Shown: positions 35,218 through 43,358 of the stretch, one piece after another | Layout: each line of letters starts with the position of its first letter | How positions within the stretch are numbered: position 1 is the first letter of the stretch | DNA from: Catellatospora sp. KI3 | Lineage (GTDB): Bacteria; Actinomycetota; Actinomycetes; Mycobacteriales; Micromonosporaceae | Assembly (NCBI RefSeq): GCF_029948125.1 | Contig: NZ_JASAMB010000022.1 | Span: 79,709 to 143,708 of the forward strand | Length of the DNA: 64,000 bases | Reading direction: 5' to 3' | Notes under the pieces: generated by a model | What the model saw: only the letters and a program-made list of their open reading frames with translations | Told to the model about the DNA's origin: nothing | Databases searched by the model: none | Made by a program: the position numbers and the translations under genes

Positions 35218-35236
35218 GAAACATCCTATACGGATC
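35218..35236. promoter_or_regulatory. Candidate operator, variant site between ThuA-1 and the ebo-like operon
   Basis: GAAACATCCTATACGGATC matches GAAATATCCTATAGGATC at 56770-56787 except for one substitution and one inserted base between the half-sites ATCC and GGAT. A TTGACA lies just upstream on the plus strand (35207-35212). The 443-bp gap 35007-35449 otherwise holds only AT-rich promoter-like DNA and no gene. Confidence 0.5.
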
Positions 35237-35402
35237 TTGGTCGTGAACGGAAGAGCGGCAGCGCCGCCCCGGCCAAGCCGATCGCGAAGTTATGCCCTAC
35301 TTTAACCGTTTCTTCTGTCGCCCGGAGGTGCAGTATCGCCAGGCGGAGGCCAACTTTTGCTAGATCCGAAAAAACTATTGCTCTCTATCTAGAAACTTTT
35401 AG

Positions 35403-35431
35403 TTGAACCGATCTAACATGGCCGCTACTTA
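35403..35431 (+). promoter_or_regulatory. Putative promoter of the ebo-like operon
   Basis: TTGAAC at 35403-35408, a 17-nt spacer and TACTTA at 35426-35431, in an AT-rich patch. A start of transcription near 35438 would leave only the AGGAGG ribosome site (35440-35445) before the GTG at 35450. Confidence 0.4.
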
Positions 35432-35449
35432 GGCGTAACAGGAGGCCCT

Positions 35450-36589
35450 GTGCGTACCGGACTTTGGCTCATCGGAGCACGTGGTGCCGTGGCGGTGACC
35501 GGCATCGTGGGCGCGCTCGCGGTCCGGGCCGGCCTCGCGGAACCGACCGGCTGCGTGACCGAACTGCCCCCGCTGCGCGACGCTGCGCTGCCCACCCTCG
35601 CCGACCTCGTCATCGGCGGCCACGACGTCGTCGAGCTCGGCCTCGACAAGAAGGCGCAGGCGTTGGTCACCGCCGGCGTCCTGCCCGCCGCCATCGTGGC
35701 CGCCGTCGCCGACGACCTGGCCGCCGTGGAGGCCGAGCTGCGCTGCGCCCCGCACGGCGCCACCCAGCACGAGACCGCGGTCCGCATCGCCGCCGACCTG
35801 GACGAATTCCGGCGGCGCCACGCCCTGGCGCACGTGGTGGTGGTCAACGTCGCCTCCACCGAGGCGGCGGCGGTGCCGCACCCCGCGCACGCCGACCCCG
35901 AGGCGCTGGCTGCCGCGCTGCACACCGAGCAGGTGCTCCCGCCCAGCTCGCTCTACGCGTACGCGGCCTTCACCGCCGGGTGCTCGTACGTGGACTTCAC
36001 CCCGTCGACCGGGGCGCGGCTGCCCGCGCTGCACGAGCTGGCGCTGCGGGCCGGGGTCGCCTACGCCGGGCACGACGGCAAGACCGGCGAGACGCTGCTC
36101 AAGTCGGTGCTGGCGCCCATGTTCGCCATGCGCAACCTGCATGTGCGCTCCTGGTCGGGGACCAACCTGCTCGGCGGCGGCGACGGGGCCAACCTGGCCC
36201 GGCCCGACGCCAACGCGGCCAAGGTCGCCAGCAAGCAGCGGGTGCTCAAGGAGACGCTGGGCTACGAGCCGGAGGGCCACACCCGCATCGACTACGTGCC
36301 CGACATCGGCGACCTGAAGACCGCCTGGGACCTGATCACGTTCAGCGGGTTCCTGGGCAGCCGGATGCGGCTGGAGTTCACCTGGCACGGCTGCGACTCG
36401 GCGCTGGCCGCGCCGCTGGTGCTGGACCTGGCCCGGCTGACCGCCGCCGCGCACGCGCACGGGGTGTCCGGTCCGCTGCCGCAGCTCGCGTTCTTCTTCA
36501 AGGACCCGCTCGGCGACGTCCCGCACGGGCTGGCCGACCAGTGGCGTGACCTGTGCGCATGGGTGGGGGGCTGGGATGCGGCTGCGTGA
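35450..36589 (+). CDS. Inositol-3-phosphate synthase-like enzyme of an ebo-type cluster
   Basis: 379 residues. An N-terminal NAD-binding region (LWLIGARGAVAVTGIVGAL) is followed by the myo-inositol-phosphate synthase core: YVDFTPSTGARLPAL, GHDGKTGETLLKSVLAPMF, RSWSGTNLLGGGDGANL, KVASKQRVLKETLGY and a C-terminal catalytic-lid part with FTWHGCDSALAAPLVLDLARL. The family cyclises glucose-6-phosphate to inositol phosphate. This divergent member may make a related cyclitol. In many ebo clusters a dehydroquinate-synthase-like sugar cyclase (EboD) is present instead, so this enzyme may take that step. GTG start after AGGAGG. It overlaps the next gene by 14 nt. Confidence 0.88.
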   Translation: MRTGLWLIGARGAVAVTGIVGALAVRAGLAEPTGCVTELPPLRDAALPTLADLVIGGHDVVELGLDKKAQALVTAGVLPAAIVAAVADDLAAVEAELRCAPHGATQHETAVRIAADLDEFRRRHALAHVVVVNVASTEAAAVPHPAHADPEALAAALHTEQVLPPSSLYAYAAFTAGCSYVDFTPSTGARLPALHELALRAGVAYAGHDGKTGETLLKSVLAPMFAMRNLHVRSWSGTNLLGGGDGANLARPDANAAKVASKQRVLKETLGYEPEGHTRIDYVPDIGDLKTAWDLITFSGFLGSRMRLEFTWHGCDSALAAPLVLDLARLTAAAHAHGVSGPLPQLAFFFKDPLGDVPHGLADQWRDLCAWVGGWDAAA

Positions 36590-37415
36590 CCTGGCCGAGC
36601 TGGTCCGCGCGCCCGCCGCGCTGTCGGTGCCCGGCGACGCCGTCGCCGGGGCCGCCGCCGCGGGCAGCCTCGACGGGCGCACCGCCGGGGTCGCCGCCGC
36701 CTCGGTCTGCCTGTACTGGGCCGGGATGGCCGCCAACGACTGGGCCGACCGGGACCTCGACGCGGTCGAGCGCCCCGAGCGGCCGATCCCGTCCGGCCGC
36801 GTCGCGCCGAACACCGCGCTGGCGATCGCGGGCGGCCTGACCGCCGCCGGGCTGGCGCTGGCCGCCGCGTCGGGCGGGCGCCGCACGCTGGGCACGGCCA
36901 CCGCGCTGGCGGCGGCGGTCTGGGCGTACGACGTGCAGGCCAAGAACACCGCCGCCGGCCCCGCCGCGATGGCGGTGTGCCGGGGTCTGGACGTGCTGCT
37001 GGGCGCCAGCACCGGCCGGATGCGCCGCGCGGTGCGCCCGGCGTTGACCGTCGCCGCCCACACGTACGCGGTGACCGCGCTGTCGCGGCGCGAGGTCACC
37101 GGAGCCGACCGGTCGCTGCCCGCGCTGACGCTGGCCGGGACCGCCGCCGTCGCGTACGCGGCGTCCGGTCGGCGCGGCTGGGCCCCGGTCGGCCTGGCCG
37201 CCTGGTACGCGCTCAGGTTCGGGCGGGCGCAGCGCGACGTGCTGCGCGATCCTGCCGCCGGACGCGTGCGCGCCGCGGTCGGCGCGGGGATAACCTCGCT
37301 GCCCGCACTGCAGGGCGCGCTGATCGCCGCGTCGGGGCGGCCGCTGGCCGGGGCACTGGTCGCGGCCGGTGCCCCGGCCGGGGCGAAGCTGGCCAGGGCG
37401 GTGTCCCCGACATGA
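36576..37415 (+). CDS. eboC: UbiA-family prenyltransferase, EboC-like
   Basis: 279 residues, mostly hydrophobic, with about seven or eight membrane helices. The Asp-rich prenyl-diphosphate motif NDWADRDLDAVERPERPIPSGR lies at about residue 54. The second Asp motif expected after the middle helices is weak (AYDVQAKNT). UbiA enzymes join a polyprenyl chain to an acceptor in the membrane. Its neighbours supply a possible cyclitol acceptor and a prenyl donor. The ATG start sits after GGGGGG inside the end of the preceding gene, and the stop overlaps the next start (ATGA). Confidence 0.85.
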   Translation: MRLRDLAELVRAPAALSVPGDAVAGAAAAGSLDGRTAGVAAASVCLYWAGMAANDWADRDLDAVERPERPIPSGRVAPNTALAIAGGLTAAGLALAAASGGRRTLGTATALAAAVWAYDVQAKNTAAGPAAMAVCRGLDVLLGASTGRMRRAVRPALTVAAHTYAVTALSRREVTGADRSLPALTLAGTAAVAYAASGRRGWAPVGLAAWYALRFGRAQRDVLRDPAAGRVRAAVGAGITSLPALQGALIAASGRPLAGALVAAGAPAGAKLARAVSPT

Positions 37416-38716
37416 GCATCCGCTGGGGGTACGGCACCAACGGCTTCGCCAACCACCGCCTCGACGACGCGCTGGCGATCATCGCCGAGCTCGGCTACCA
37501 GGGCGTGGCGCTGACCCTGGACCACGGCCACCTCGACCCGTACGCCCCCGACCTGCGCGCCCAGGTCGACCGGACCGCGCACCGGCTCGCCGAGCTGGGC
37601 CTGACCGTGGTGATCGAGACCGGCGCCCGCTACCTGCTCGACCCCCGGCGCAAGCACAGCCCGACGTTCCTGCACGACGACCCGGCCCCGCGGCTCGACT
37701 TCCTGAAACGGGCCGCCGACATCGCCGCCGACCTCGGCGCCCAGGCGATGTCGTGCTGGTCCGGCGTACGCCCCGCGCACGTGCCCGAGGCCGCGGCCTG
37801 GGACCGGCTGGCCGACGGCGTGGCCCAGGTGCTGGAGCACGCGCGGCAGCGGCAGGTCGTGGTCGGCTTCGAGCCGGAGCCCGGCATGCTCGTCGACACC
37901 CTGGCCACCTGGCGCGAGCTGCGCGACCGGGTCGGCGACGGGCTCGGGCTCACCCTCGACATCGGCCACTGCCGGGCCAACGAGCCCGCCGACGTGCCCG
38001 AGTGCGTCCGGCAGGCCGGGCCGCACCTGGTCAACGTGCAGATCGACGACATGGTCCGGGGCGTGCACGAGCACCTGGAGTTCGGCGAAGGTGAGATCGA
38101 CTTCCCGCCGGTGCTGCGGGCGCTGGCCGACACCGGCTACGACGGCCTGGTCGCGGTCGAGCTGGCCCGGCACTCGCACGCCGCGCCCGAGGTGGCCGCC
38201 CGGTCGCTCACCTTCCTGCGCGCGGCGCAGTGGCTCGGCGACGCCCTCGCGCGGGTGCGCCGCGACCCGGCGGCGCTGGCCGTGCTGCTGCCCGCCGCCC
38301 GGCGCCACGTCGGCGCCGACGGTGCCGAGGGCGCCCGGATCCGGCTGCTGCAGGCCACCCTGCTCTCGCCAGAGCAGGCCACCGACCTGTACCGCTACGG
38401 CGACAACGACGAGAAGCGGGCCGTGCTGCGCGCCTGGCCCTCGGCCGAGCTGCTGCGCGACGCGCTGCGCAGCAACGACACCCGGCTGGTCGCCGCCGCC
38501 CTCGGCCAGGGCGCGGAGCTGCTCAGCGACGCCGAGTGGCGCCAGGCCGTGCTCAAGAGCGTGTTCATGGGCCTGCCGCTGGCGCAGGTGCACGACCTCG
38601 ACCGCCGCGCCGACGCCGAACTCGGCCGGATGCTCGACGGCCTGCGGCGCGAGCGTGAAGCCGCCGGCCGGACCATGCCCGCCGACGCCGTACGCCTGCT
38701 GGAAAGGCTGCTGTGA
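37412..38716 (+). CDS. eboA: Sugar-phosphate isomerase-like TIM barrel fused to an EboA domain
   Basis: 434 residues. The first 280 are a xylose-isomerase-like TIM barrel (GYGTNGFANHRLDDALAIIAELGYQGVALTLDHGH, VVGFEPEPGM, LTLDIGHCRANEP, VNVQIDDMVRGVHEHLEFGEGEIDF) with the usual metal-binding Glu, Asp and His residues. The last 150 residues are alpha-helical (LPAARRHVGADGAEGARIRLLQATLLSPEQATDLYRYGDNDEKRAVLRAWP) and match the EboA domain. EboA is a separate protein in cyanobacterial and pseudomonad clusters. The barrel probably isomerises or epimerises the sugar or cyclitol intermediate. Coupled to both neighbours. Confidence 0.82.
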   Translation: MSIRWGYGTNGFANHRLDDALAIIAELGYQGVALTLDHGHLDPYAPDLRAQVDRTAHRLAELGLTVVIETGARYLLDPRRKHSPTFLHDDPAPRLDFLKRAADIAADLGAQAMSCWSGVRPAHVPEAAAWDRLADGVAQVLEHARQRQVVVGFEPEPGMLVDTLATWRELRDRVGDGLGLTLDIGHCRANEPADVPECVRQAGPHLVNVQIDDMVRGVHEHLEFGEGEIDFPPVLRALADTGYDGLVAVELARHSHAAPEVAARSLTFLRAAQWLGDALARVRRDPAALAVLLPAARRHVGADGAEGARIRLLQATLLSPEQATDLYRYGDNDEKRAVLRAWPSAELLRDALRSNDTRLVAAALGQGAELLSDAEWRQAVLKSVFMGLPLAQVHDLDRRADAELGRMLDGLRREREAAGRTMPADAVRLLERLL

Positions 38717-39564
38717 TGCGCATCTTCGACCCGCACATCCACATGACCTCACGCACCACCGACGACTACGCGGCGATGGCCGCCGCGGGCGTGCTCGCCC
38801 TGGTCGAGCCCGCGTTCTGGCTCGGCCAGCCGCGTACCAACCCGGGCTCGTTCACCGACTACTTCGACGCGCTGCTGGGCTGGGAGCCGTTCCGGGCCAG
38901 CCAGTTCGGCATCCGGCACCACTGCACCATCGCGCTGAACCCGAAGGAGGCCAACGACCCGCGCTGCCGCGAGGTGCTGCCGCTGCTGCCGCGCTACCTG
39001 GCCAAGGACCGGGTCGTCGCGGTCGGCGAGATCGGGTACGACTCGATGACCCCCGACGAGGACGAGGTCTTCGCGGCGCAGCTCGAAATGGCCGTCGACG
39101 CCGACCTGCCGGCCCTCGTGCACACCCCGCACCGGGACAAGCTCGTCGGCACCCGGCGCAGCATCGACGTGGTCAAGGAATCCGGCATCGAACCCGGCCG
39201 GGTCGTGCTGGACCACCTCAACGAGCTGACCGTCGCCGAGGTCGCCGCCTCCGGCTGCTGGATGGGCTTCTCGATCTACCCCGACACCAAGATGTCGCCG
39301 GACCGGATGGTCGCCATCCTGCGCGAGCACGGGCTGGAGCGGATGCTGGTCAACTCCGCGGCCGACTGGGGCAAGTCGGATCCGCTGCTCACCTTGCGCA
39401 CCGGGGAGGCGATGCTGGCGGCCGGGTTCACCTCCGACGACGTGGACCGGGTGCTGTGGCGCAACCCGGTCGAGTTCTACGGGCAGTCCAAGCGGCTGGA
39501 CCTCGACGGGATCAGCGACGGGGCGACGTACGCGGGCAACTCGATCCTGCGCGGGGGGTCGTGA
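38716..39564 (+). CDS. eboB: TatD-family metal-dependent hydrolase of the ebo-like cluster
   Basis: 282 residues. The amidohydrolase-type metal motif is at the N-terminus (IFDPHIHMTSRTTDDY), an additional ligand region is VAVGEIGYDSMTPDEDE, and later HTPHRDK, LDHLNELTV and VNSAADWGKSDP complete the barrel. TatD proteins hydrolyse nucleic acids or small phosphoesters; in ebo clusters the substrate is not known. The ATG at 38716 overlaps the previous stop (TGATG). A GTG at 38713 is less likely. The stop overlaps the next start in the same way. Confidence 0.85.
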   Translation: MRIFDPHIHMTSRTTDDYAAMAAAGVLALVEPAFWLGQPRTNPGSFTDYFDALLGWEPFRASQFGIRHHCTIALNPKEANDPRCREVLPLLPRYLAKDRVVAVGEIGYDSMTPDEDEVFAAQLEMAVDADLPALVHTPHRDKLVGTRRSIDVVKESGIEPGRVVLDHLNELTVAEVAASGCWMGFSIYPDTKMSPDRMVAILREHGLERMLVNSAADWGKSDPLLTLRTGEAMLAAGFTSDDVDRVLWRNPVEFYGQSKRLDLDGISDGATYAGNSILRGGS

Positions 39565-40682
39565 TGCGGCTGCGCAGAGCCGACGGCTCGACCGTGCACC
39601 TGGCGTACTGCACGAACGTGCACCCGGCCGACGACCTGCCCGGGGTGCTGGCGCAGCTGGACCGCTTCGCGGTCCCGGTACGCGAACACCTCGGCGCAGA
39701 CCTGCTGGGGCTGGGCCTGTGGCTGGCCGCGCCGGTCGCGTCCGCGCTGGCCGCCGACCCGGCGCTGCGCCGCAAGGTGCGCGCCGAACTGTCCGCCCGG
39801 GGGCTGGAGACGGTGACCCTCAACGGCTTCCCCTACCAGGCCTTCCACGCACCCGTCGTCAAGCACGACGTCTACCGTCCGGACTGGACCGATCCGCGCC
39901 GCCTGCGCTACACCCAGGACCTCGCGATCGTGCTGGCCGACCTGCTGCCCGACGACGCGGCGCGCGGCTCGATCTCGACCCTGCCGCTGGCCTGGCGCGA
40001 ACCGTGGGACCGGCCCCGCTGGCAGGCCGCGCGGGCCCAGCTGCGCGCGCTGGGGCAGGCCCTGGCCGACAGCGACCGGGAGATCCGGGTGGCGCTGGAG
40101 CCGGAACCGGGCTGCGTGGTGGAGAACATCGACCAGGCCGTGGCGGCGCTGTCGGGGGTCGGCAGCGACCGCCTGGGCATCTGCGTCGACCTGGCCCACC
40201 TCGCCTGCGCCTGGGAGGACCCGCGCGACGCGGTGGCCAAGCTCGAAGCCGCCGGGGTGCCGGTGGTGAAGGTGCAGGTGTCGGCGGCCCTGGAGGTCGA
40301 GGACCCGCAGAATGCGGCCGAGGTGCTGGCGACGTACGCCGAACCCCGGTTCCTGCACCAGACGCGCAGCGCGGGCGGGGCCGTCTTCGACGACCTGCCG
40401 CAGGCGCTGGCCTCCTCGGCGAACGGGCCGTGGCGGGTGCACTTCCACGCCCCGCTGCACGCCGCCCCGCCCGCCCCGCTGGCCGCGAGCACGCCCGTGC
40501 TCGTCGAGGGCCTGGCCGCGCTGCTGGCGGGCAGCTCGTGCGACCACTTCGAGGTGGAGACGTACACCTGGGAGGTGCTGCCGAAGGCGGCCCGCCCGAC
40601 CGACGACGCCGGGCTGGCCGCGGGCATCGCCGCCGAGCTCGCGTACGCCCGTGCCCAGATGTCGACGTGTGGGGTGAGCTGA
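39564..40682 (+). CDS. eboE: Metabolite traffic protein EboE-like
   Basis: 372 residues of the TIM-barrel sugar-isomerase superfamily. It opens with STVHLAYCTNVHPADDLPGVLAQLDRFA, the recognised start of EboE proteins. NGFPYQAFHAPVVKHDVYRPDW, RVALEPEPGCVVENIDQAV, LGICVDLAHLACAWEDP, VVKVQVSAALEV and LLAGSSCDHFEVETYTWEVLP follow. In cyanobacteria the ebo genes are needed to move a precursor across the inner membrane. The biochemical role of EboE is not established. Four of the five shared cluster proteins are adjacent and coupled here. Confidence 0.88.
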   Translation: MRLRRADGSTVHLAYCTNVHPADDLPGVLAQLDRFAVPVREHLGADLLGLGLWLAAPVASALAADPALRRKVRAELSARGLETVTLNGFPYQAFHAPVVKHDVYRPDWTDPRRLRYTQDLAIVLADLLPDDAARGSISTLPLAWREPWDRPRWQAARAQLRALGQALADSDREIRVALEPEPGCVVENIDQAVAALSGVGSDRLGICVDLAHLACAWEDPRDAVAKLEAAGVPVVKVQVSAALEVEDPQNAAEVLATYAEPRFLHQTRSAGGAVFDDLPQALASSANGPWRVHFHAPLHAAPPAPLAASTPVLVEGLAALLAGSSCDHFEVETYTWEVLPKAARPTDDAGLAAGIAAELAYARAQMSTCGVS

Positions 40683-40683
40683 G

Positions 40684-42057
40684 ATGGACCGTCCCGTGGT
40701 GGTGCTCGACGTGGTCGGGCTGAGCCCGCGCCTGCTGGCGCACATGCCCCGGCTGCGCGCGGCGTTCGCGACGGGCGCCACCGCCCGCCTCGACCCGGTG
40801 CTGCCCGCCGTCACGTGCAGCGTGCAGGCCAGCTTCCTCACCGGGCTGACCCCGACCGACCACGGCATCGTCGGCAACGGCTGGTACTTCCGCGACCTCG
40901 GCGACGTGCTGCTGTGGCGCCAGCACCACGCGCTGGTCCAGGGCGAGCGGGTGTGGGACGCGATCCGGCGCGCGCGCCCCGGCTACACCGTGGCCAACAT
41001 CTGCTGGTGGTACGCCATGGGCGCCGACGTCGACTGGACGATCACGCCGCGGCCGATCTACCGCGCCGACGGCCGCAAGGACCCCGACTGCTACACGGTC
41101 CCGGCGGAGCTGCACGACGAGCTGCCGGTGTTCCCGCTGTTCACGTACTGGGGGCCGGGGGCGGGGATCGCGTCGTCGGCGTGGATCGCGGCCGCGGCCG
41201 TACACGTGATGCAGACCCGCGACCCGGACCTGACCCTGGTCTACCTGCCGCACCTCGACTACGACCTGCAGCGCTTCGGCCCGTCCGGCCCGGAGGCGGC
41301 CAAGGCCGCCGCCGAGCTGGACGAGGTGCTCGGCCCGCTGCTGGACGCGGCCGCCGCCCGGGGCGCCGCCATCGTGGCCCTGTCCGAGTACGCCATCACC
41401 GACGTCTCGAAGCCGGTGCACGTCAACCGCGCCCTGCGCGAGGCCGGGCTGCTGCGCGTGCACACCCAGGACGGCATGGAGTACCTCGACCCCTGGACCT
41501 CGCGCGCCTTCGCCGTCGCCGACCACCAGCTCGCCCACGTGTACGTCCGCGACCCCGCCGACACCGCCGAGGTCGCCAAGCTCTGCGCCGGGCTGCCCGG
41601 CGTCGCGCAGGTGCTCGACGAGGCGGGCAAGGCCGAGCACGGCCTGGCCCACGAGCGCAGCGGCGAACTCGTCCTGCTCGCCGAGCCGGACGCCTGGTTC
41701 ACGTACTACTACTGGCTCGACGACGCCCGCGCGCCCGACTTCGCCACCCACGTCGAGATCCACCGCAAACCGGGCTACGACCCCGCCGAGCTGTTCTTCG
41801 ACCCGGCCGGGCCGGGCGCGGCCAAAGCCCGCGCCGCCAAGGCACTGGTACGCAAGAAGCTGGGCCTGCGCTACCGCTTGAACGTGGTCGGCCTGGACGC
41901 CGGAGCCGACGCGGTCCGGGGCTCGCACGGGCTGCTGCCGCCCTCCGACCAGGATGCCCCGGTGCTGCTGTGCACCGAGGCCGCCGGGCTCGGGCAGCGC
42001 ATCGCCGCGACCGAGGTCAAGGCGCTGCTGCTGCGGCTGGCGGGGGTGGCAGAGTAA
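40684..42057 (+). CDS. Nucleotide pyrophosphatase/phosphodiesterase-like protein (ebo-type)
   Basis: 457 residues of the alkaline-phosphatase superfamily. The nucleophile is probably the Thr of PAVTCSVQASFLTGL near residue 42. Metal residues are in VVVLDVVGLSP at the start, in YLPHLDYDLQRFG, in VALSEYAITDV and in GSHGLLPP near the end. Related nucleotide pyrophosphatases cleave phosphodiesters or diphosphates such as nucleotide sugars. No signal peptide is visible, so it is cytosolic. It may hydrolyse a phospho-intermediate of the pathway. One base separates it from eboE, and its stop overlaps the next start (TAATG). Confidence 0.87.
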   Translation: MDRPVVVLDVVGLSPRLLAHMPRLRAAFATGATARLDPVLPAVTCSVQASFLTGLTPTDHGIVGNGWYFRDLGDVLLWRQHHALVQGERVWDAIRRARPGYTVANICWWYAMGADVDWTITPRPIYRADGRKDPDCYTVPAELHDELPVFPLFTYWGPGAGIASSAWIAAAAVHVMQTRDPDLTLVYLPHLDYDLQRFGPSGPEAAKAAAELDEVLGPLLDAAAARGAAIVALSEYAITDVSKPVHVNRALREAGLLRVHTQDGMEYLDPWTSRAFAVADHQLAHVYVRDPADTAEVAKLCAGLPGVAQVLDEAGKAEHGLAHERSGELVLLAEPDAWFTYYYWLDDARAPDFATHVEIHRKPGYDPAELFFDPAGPGAAKARAAKALVRKKLGLRYRLNVVGLDAGADAVRGSHGLLPPSDQDAPVLLCTEAAGLGQRIAATEVKALLLRLAGVAE

Positions 42058-43226
42058 TGACGCTGGCCCCGGCCGTGCCGACGCTGCCCGCGCGGGTGGA
42101 CGCGGTGCTGGCCCGGTTCCTCACCGCCCGCGCGGTGTTCGGCCGCGACGAGGACCTGCGCGACCTGCTCGCCGTCATCCGCCGCTTCGTCCTGCACGGC
42201 GGCAAGCGGCTGCGCCCGGCCCTGTGCTACTGGGCCTGGCACGGCACCGGCGGCACGGACGGGCAGGACGAGGAGGCCGTCGTCGCCGGGGCGGCGCTGG
42301 AGCTGTTCCACTGCTTCGCCCTGATCCACGACGACATCATCGACGCCAGCGGGTTCCGGCGCGGCCGCCCGTCGCTGCACGAGGAGTTCGGGCAGCGGCA
42401 CGCCGGTCAGGGCTGGGGCGGCGACGCGGCGGCGTTCGGCCGCGGCGCCGCGATGCTCTGCGGCGACCTGTGCGCGATGTGGGCCGAGGAGCTGCTCGCG
42501 GCCTGCGGCGCCGCGCCCGACCGCCTGCGCGCCGCGCAGTCCCTGTTCACCCTGATGCGCGCCGAAGCCATGGCCGGCGAGTACCTGGACCTCCTGGGCA
42601 CCGCCACCGGCCACCGCCCGTCCCCGCCTCCGCTTCAAGTTGCCGGGCAATCGGGGGAGACAGTGCCCCCTATCGCCCCGATCGCCCGGCAACTTGAGCG
42701 AGGTCGGGGCGAGGGGCCGGATTCGCGGCGGGTGCTGCGGGTGGTGCGGTTGAAGACGGCGCGGTACTCGATCGTGCGGCCGCTGCAGATCGGGGTGGTG
42801 CTGGCGGGGGCGCAGGAGCGGGCCCTGGCCGCGTGCGCGGCGTTCGGGGAGCCGCTGGGGCGGGCGTTCCAGCTGCGCGACGACGTGCTGGGGGTGTTCG
42901 GCGATCCGGTCGAGACCGGCAAGTCGGTGCTGGACGACCTGCGGCAGGCCAAGCCGACGATGCTGCTGGCCGAGACCTGGGCGCGGGCGGCGGGGTCGGA
43001 CCGGGAGGTGCTGCGTACGCATGTGGGGGAGCCGGAGCTGGACGAGGCGGGGGCGGCCCGGGTGCGGGAGGTGATGACCGGATGCGGGGCGCTGGCGGCG
43101 GTGGAGCGGCGGATCGGCTCGGCGCACCGGCGGGCCCGGTACGCGCTGGCGGCGTGGGAGTTGACGGAGCAGGCGCGGCGGGAGCTGTCGGGGCTGGCCG
43201 ACGCGGCCGTGCGGCGATCTCGTTGA
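42057..43226 (+). CDS. Polyprenyl diphosphate synthase with inserted palindrome-encoded segment
   Basis: 389 residues. The family core is complete: GGKRLRPALCYWAW, first Asp-rich motif LIHDDIIDASGFRRGRPSLH (near residue 91), MRAEAMAGEYLDLLG, RVVRLKTARYSIVRPLQIG, and second motif FQLRDDVLGVFGD (near residue 274). It makes a C15-C20 or longer prenyl diphosphate, presumably the donor for EboC. Residues about 185-220 (HRPSPPP to GEGPDS) interrupt the normal short link between the fourth and fifth helices. They are encoded largely by a 63-bp inverted repeat (42635-42697), yet the frame stays open. It is the last gene of the operon. Confidence 0.9.
   Translation: MTLAPAVPTLPARVDAVLARFLTARAVFGRDEDLRDLLAVIRRFVLHGGKRLRPALCYWAWHGTGGTDGQDEEAVVAGAALELFHCFALIHDDIIDASGFRRGRPSLHEEFGQRHAGQGWGGDAAAFGRGAAMLCGDLCAMWAEELLAACGAAPDRLRAAQSLFTLMRAEAMAGEYLDLLGTATGHRPSPPPLQVAGQSGETVPPIAPIARQLERGRGEGPDSRRVLRVVRLKTARYSIVRPLQIGVVLAGAQERALAACAAFGEPLGRAFQLRDDVLGVFGDPVETGKSVLDDLRQAKPTMLLAETWARAAGSDREVLRTHVGEPELDEAGAARVREVMTGCGALAAVERRIGSAHRRARYALAAWELTEQARRELSGLADAAVRRSR
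42635..42697. repeat. Palindromic element inserted inside the prenyl synthase gene (TTGCCGGGCAATCGGG family, copy 1)
   Basis: 22-bp arms (42635-42656, core AAGTTGCCGGGCAATCGGGG, and 42676-42697) with one mismatch and a 19-nt loop. It contributes 21 codons without stop or frameshift. A related element outside genes lies at 46506-46558. Confidence 0.85.
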
Positions 43227-43274
43227 TAAACCGAAATTTCATGGTGTATCGAGTTACTTCCGATCACGACTGTA

Positions 43275-43292
43275 GATCCTATAGGATATTTC
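43275..43292. promoter_or_regulatory. Candidate operator upstream of the GH95-like gene
   Basis: GATCCTATAGGATATTTC is the exact reverse complement of the 18-bp site at 56770-56787. Its core ATCCTATAGGAT is a perfect 12-bp palindrome. It lies 66 bp before the ATG at 43359, in the only AT-rich part of the gap. A TTGATA at 43223-43228 is a possible -35. Confidence 0.65.
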
Positions 43293-43358
43293 ATAGATGT
43301 GATTCCGGAAACACAGCTGACACCCTCACCCGATCCCGTCCCCCGGGAGGTCCAGCTC

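Noticed and set aside
42635..42697. Sequencing or assembly artefact in the prenyl synthase gene
   Set aside because: The frame stays open, both flanking family motifs are in frame, and a related palindrome exists elsewhere in the window.
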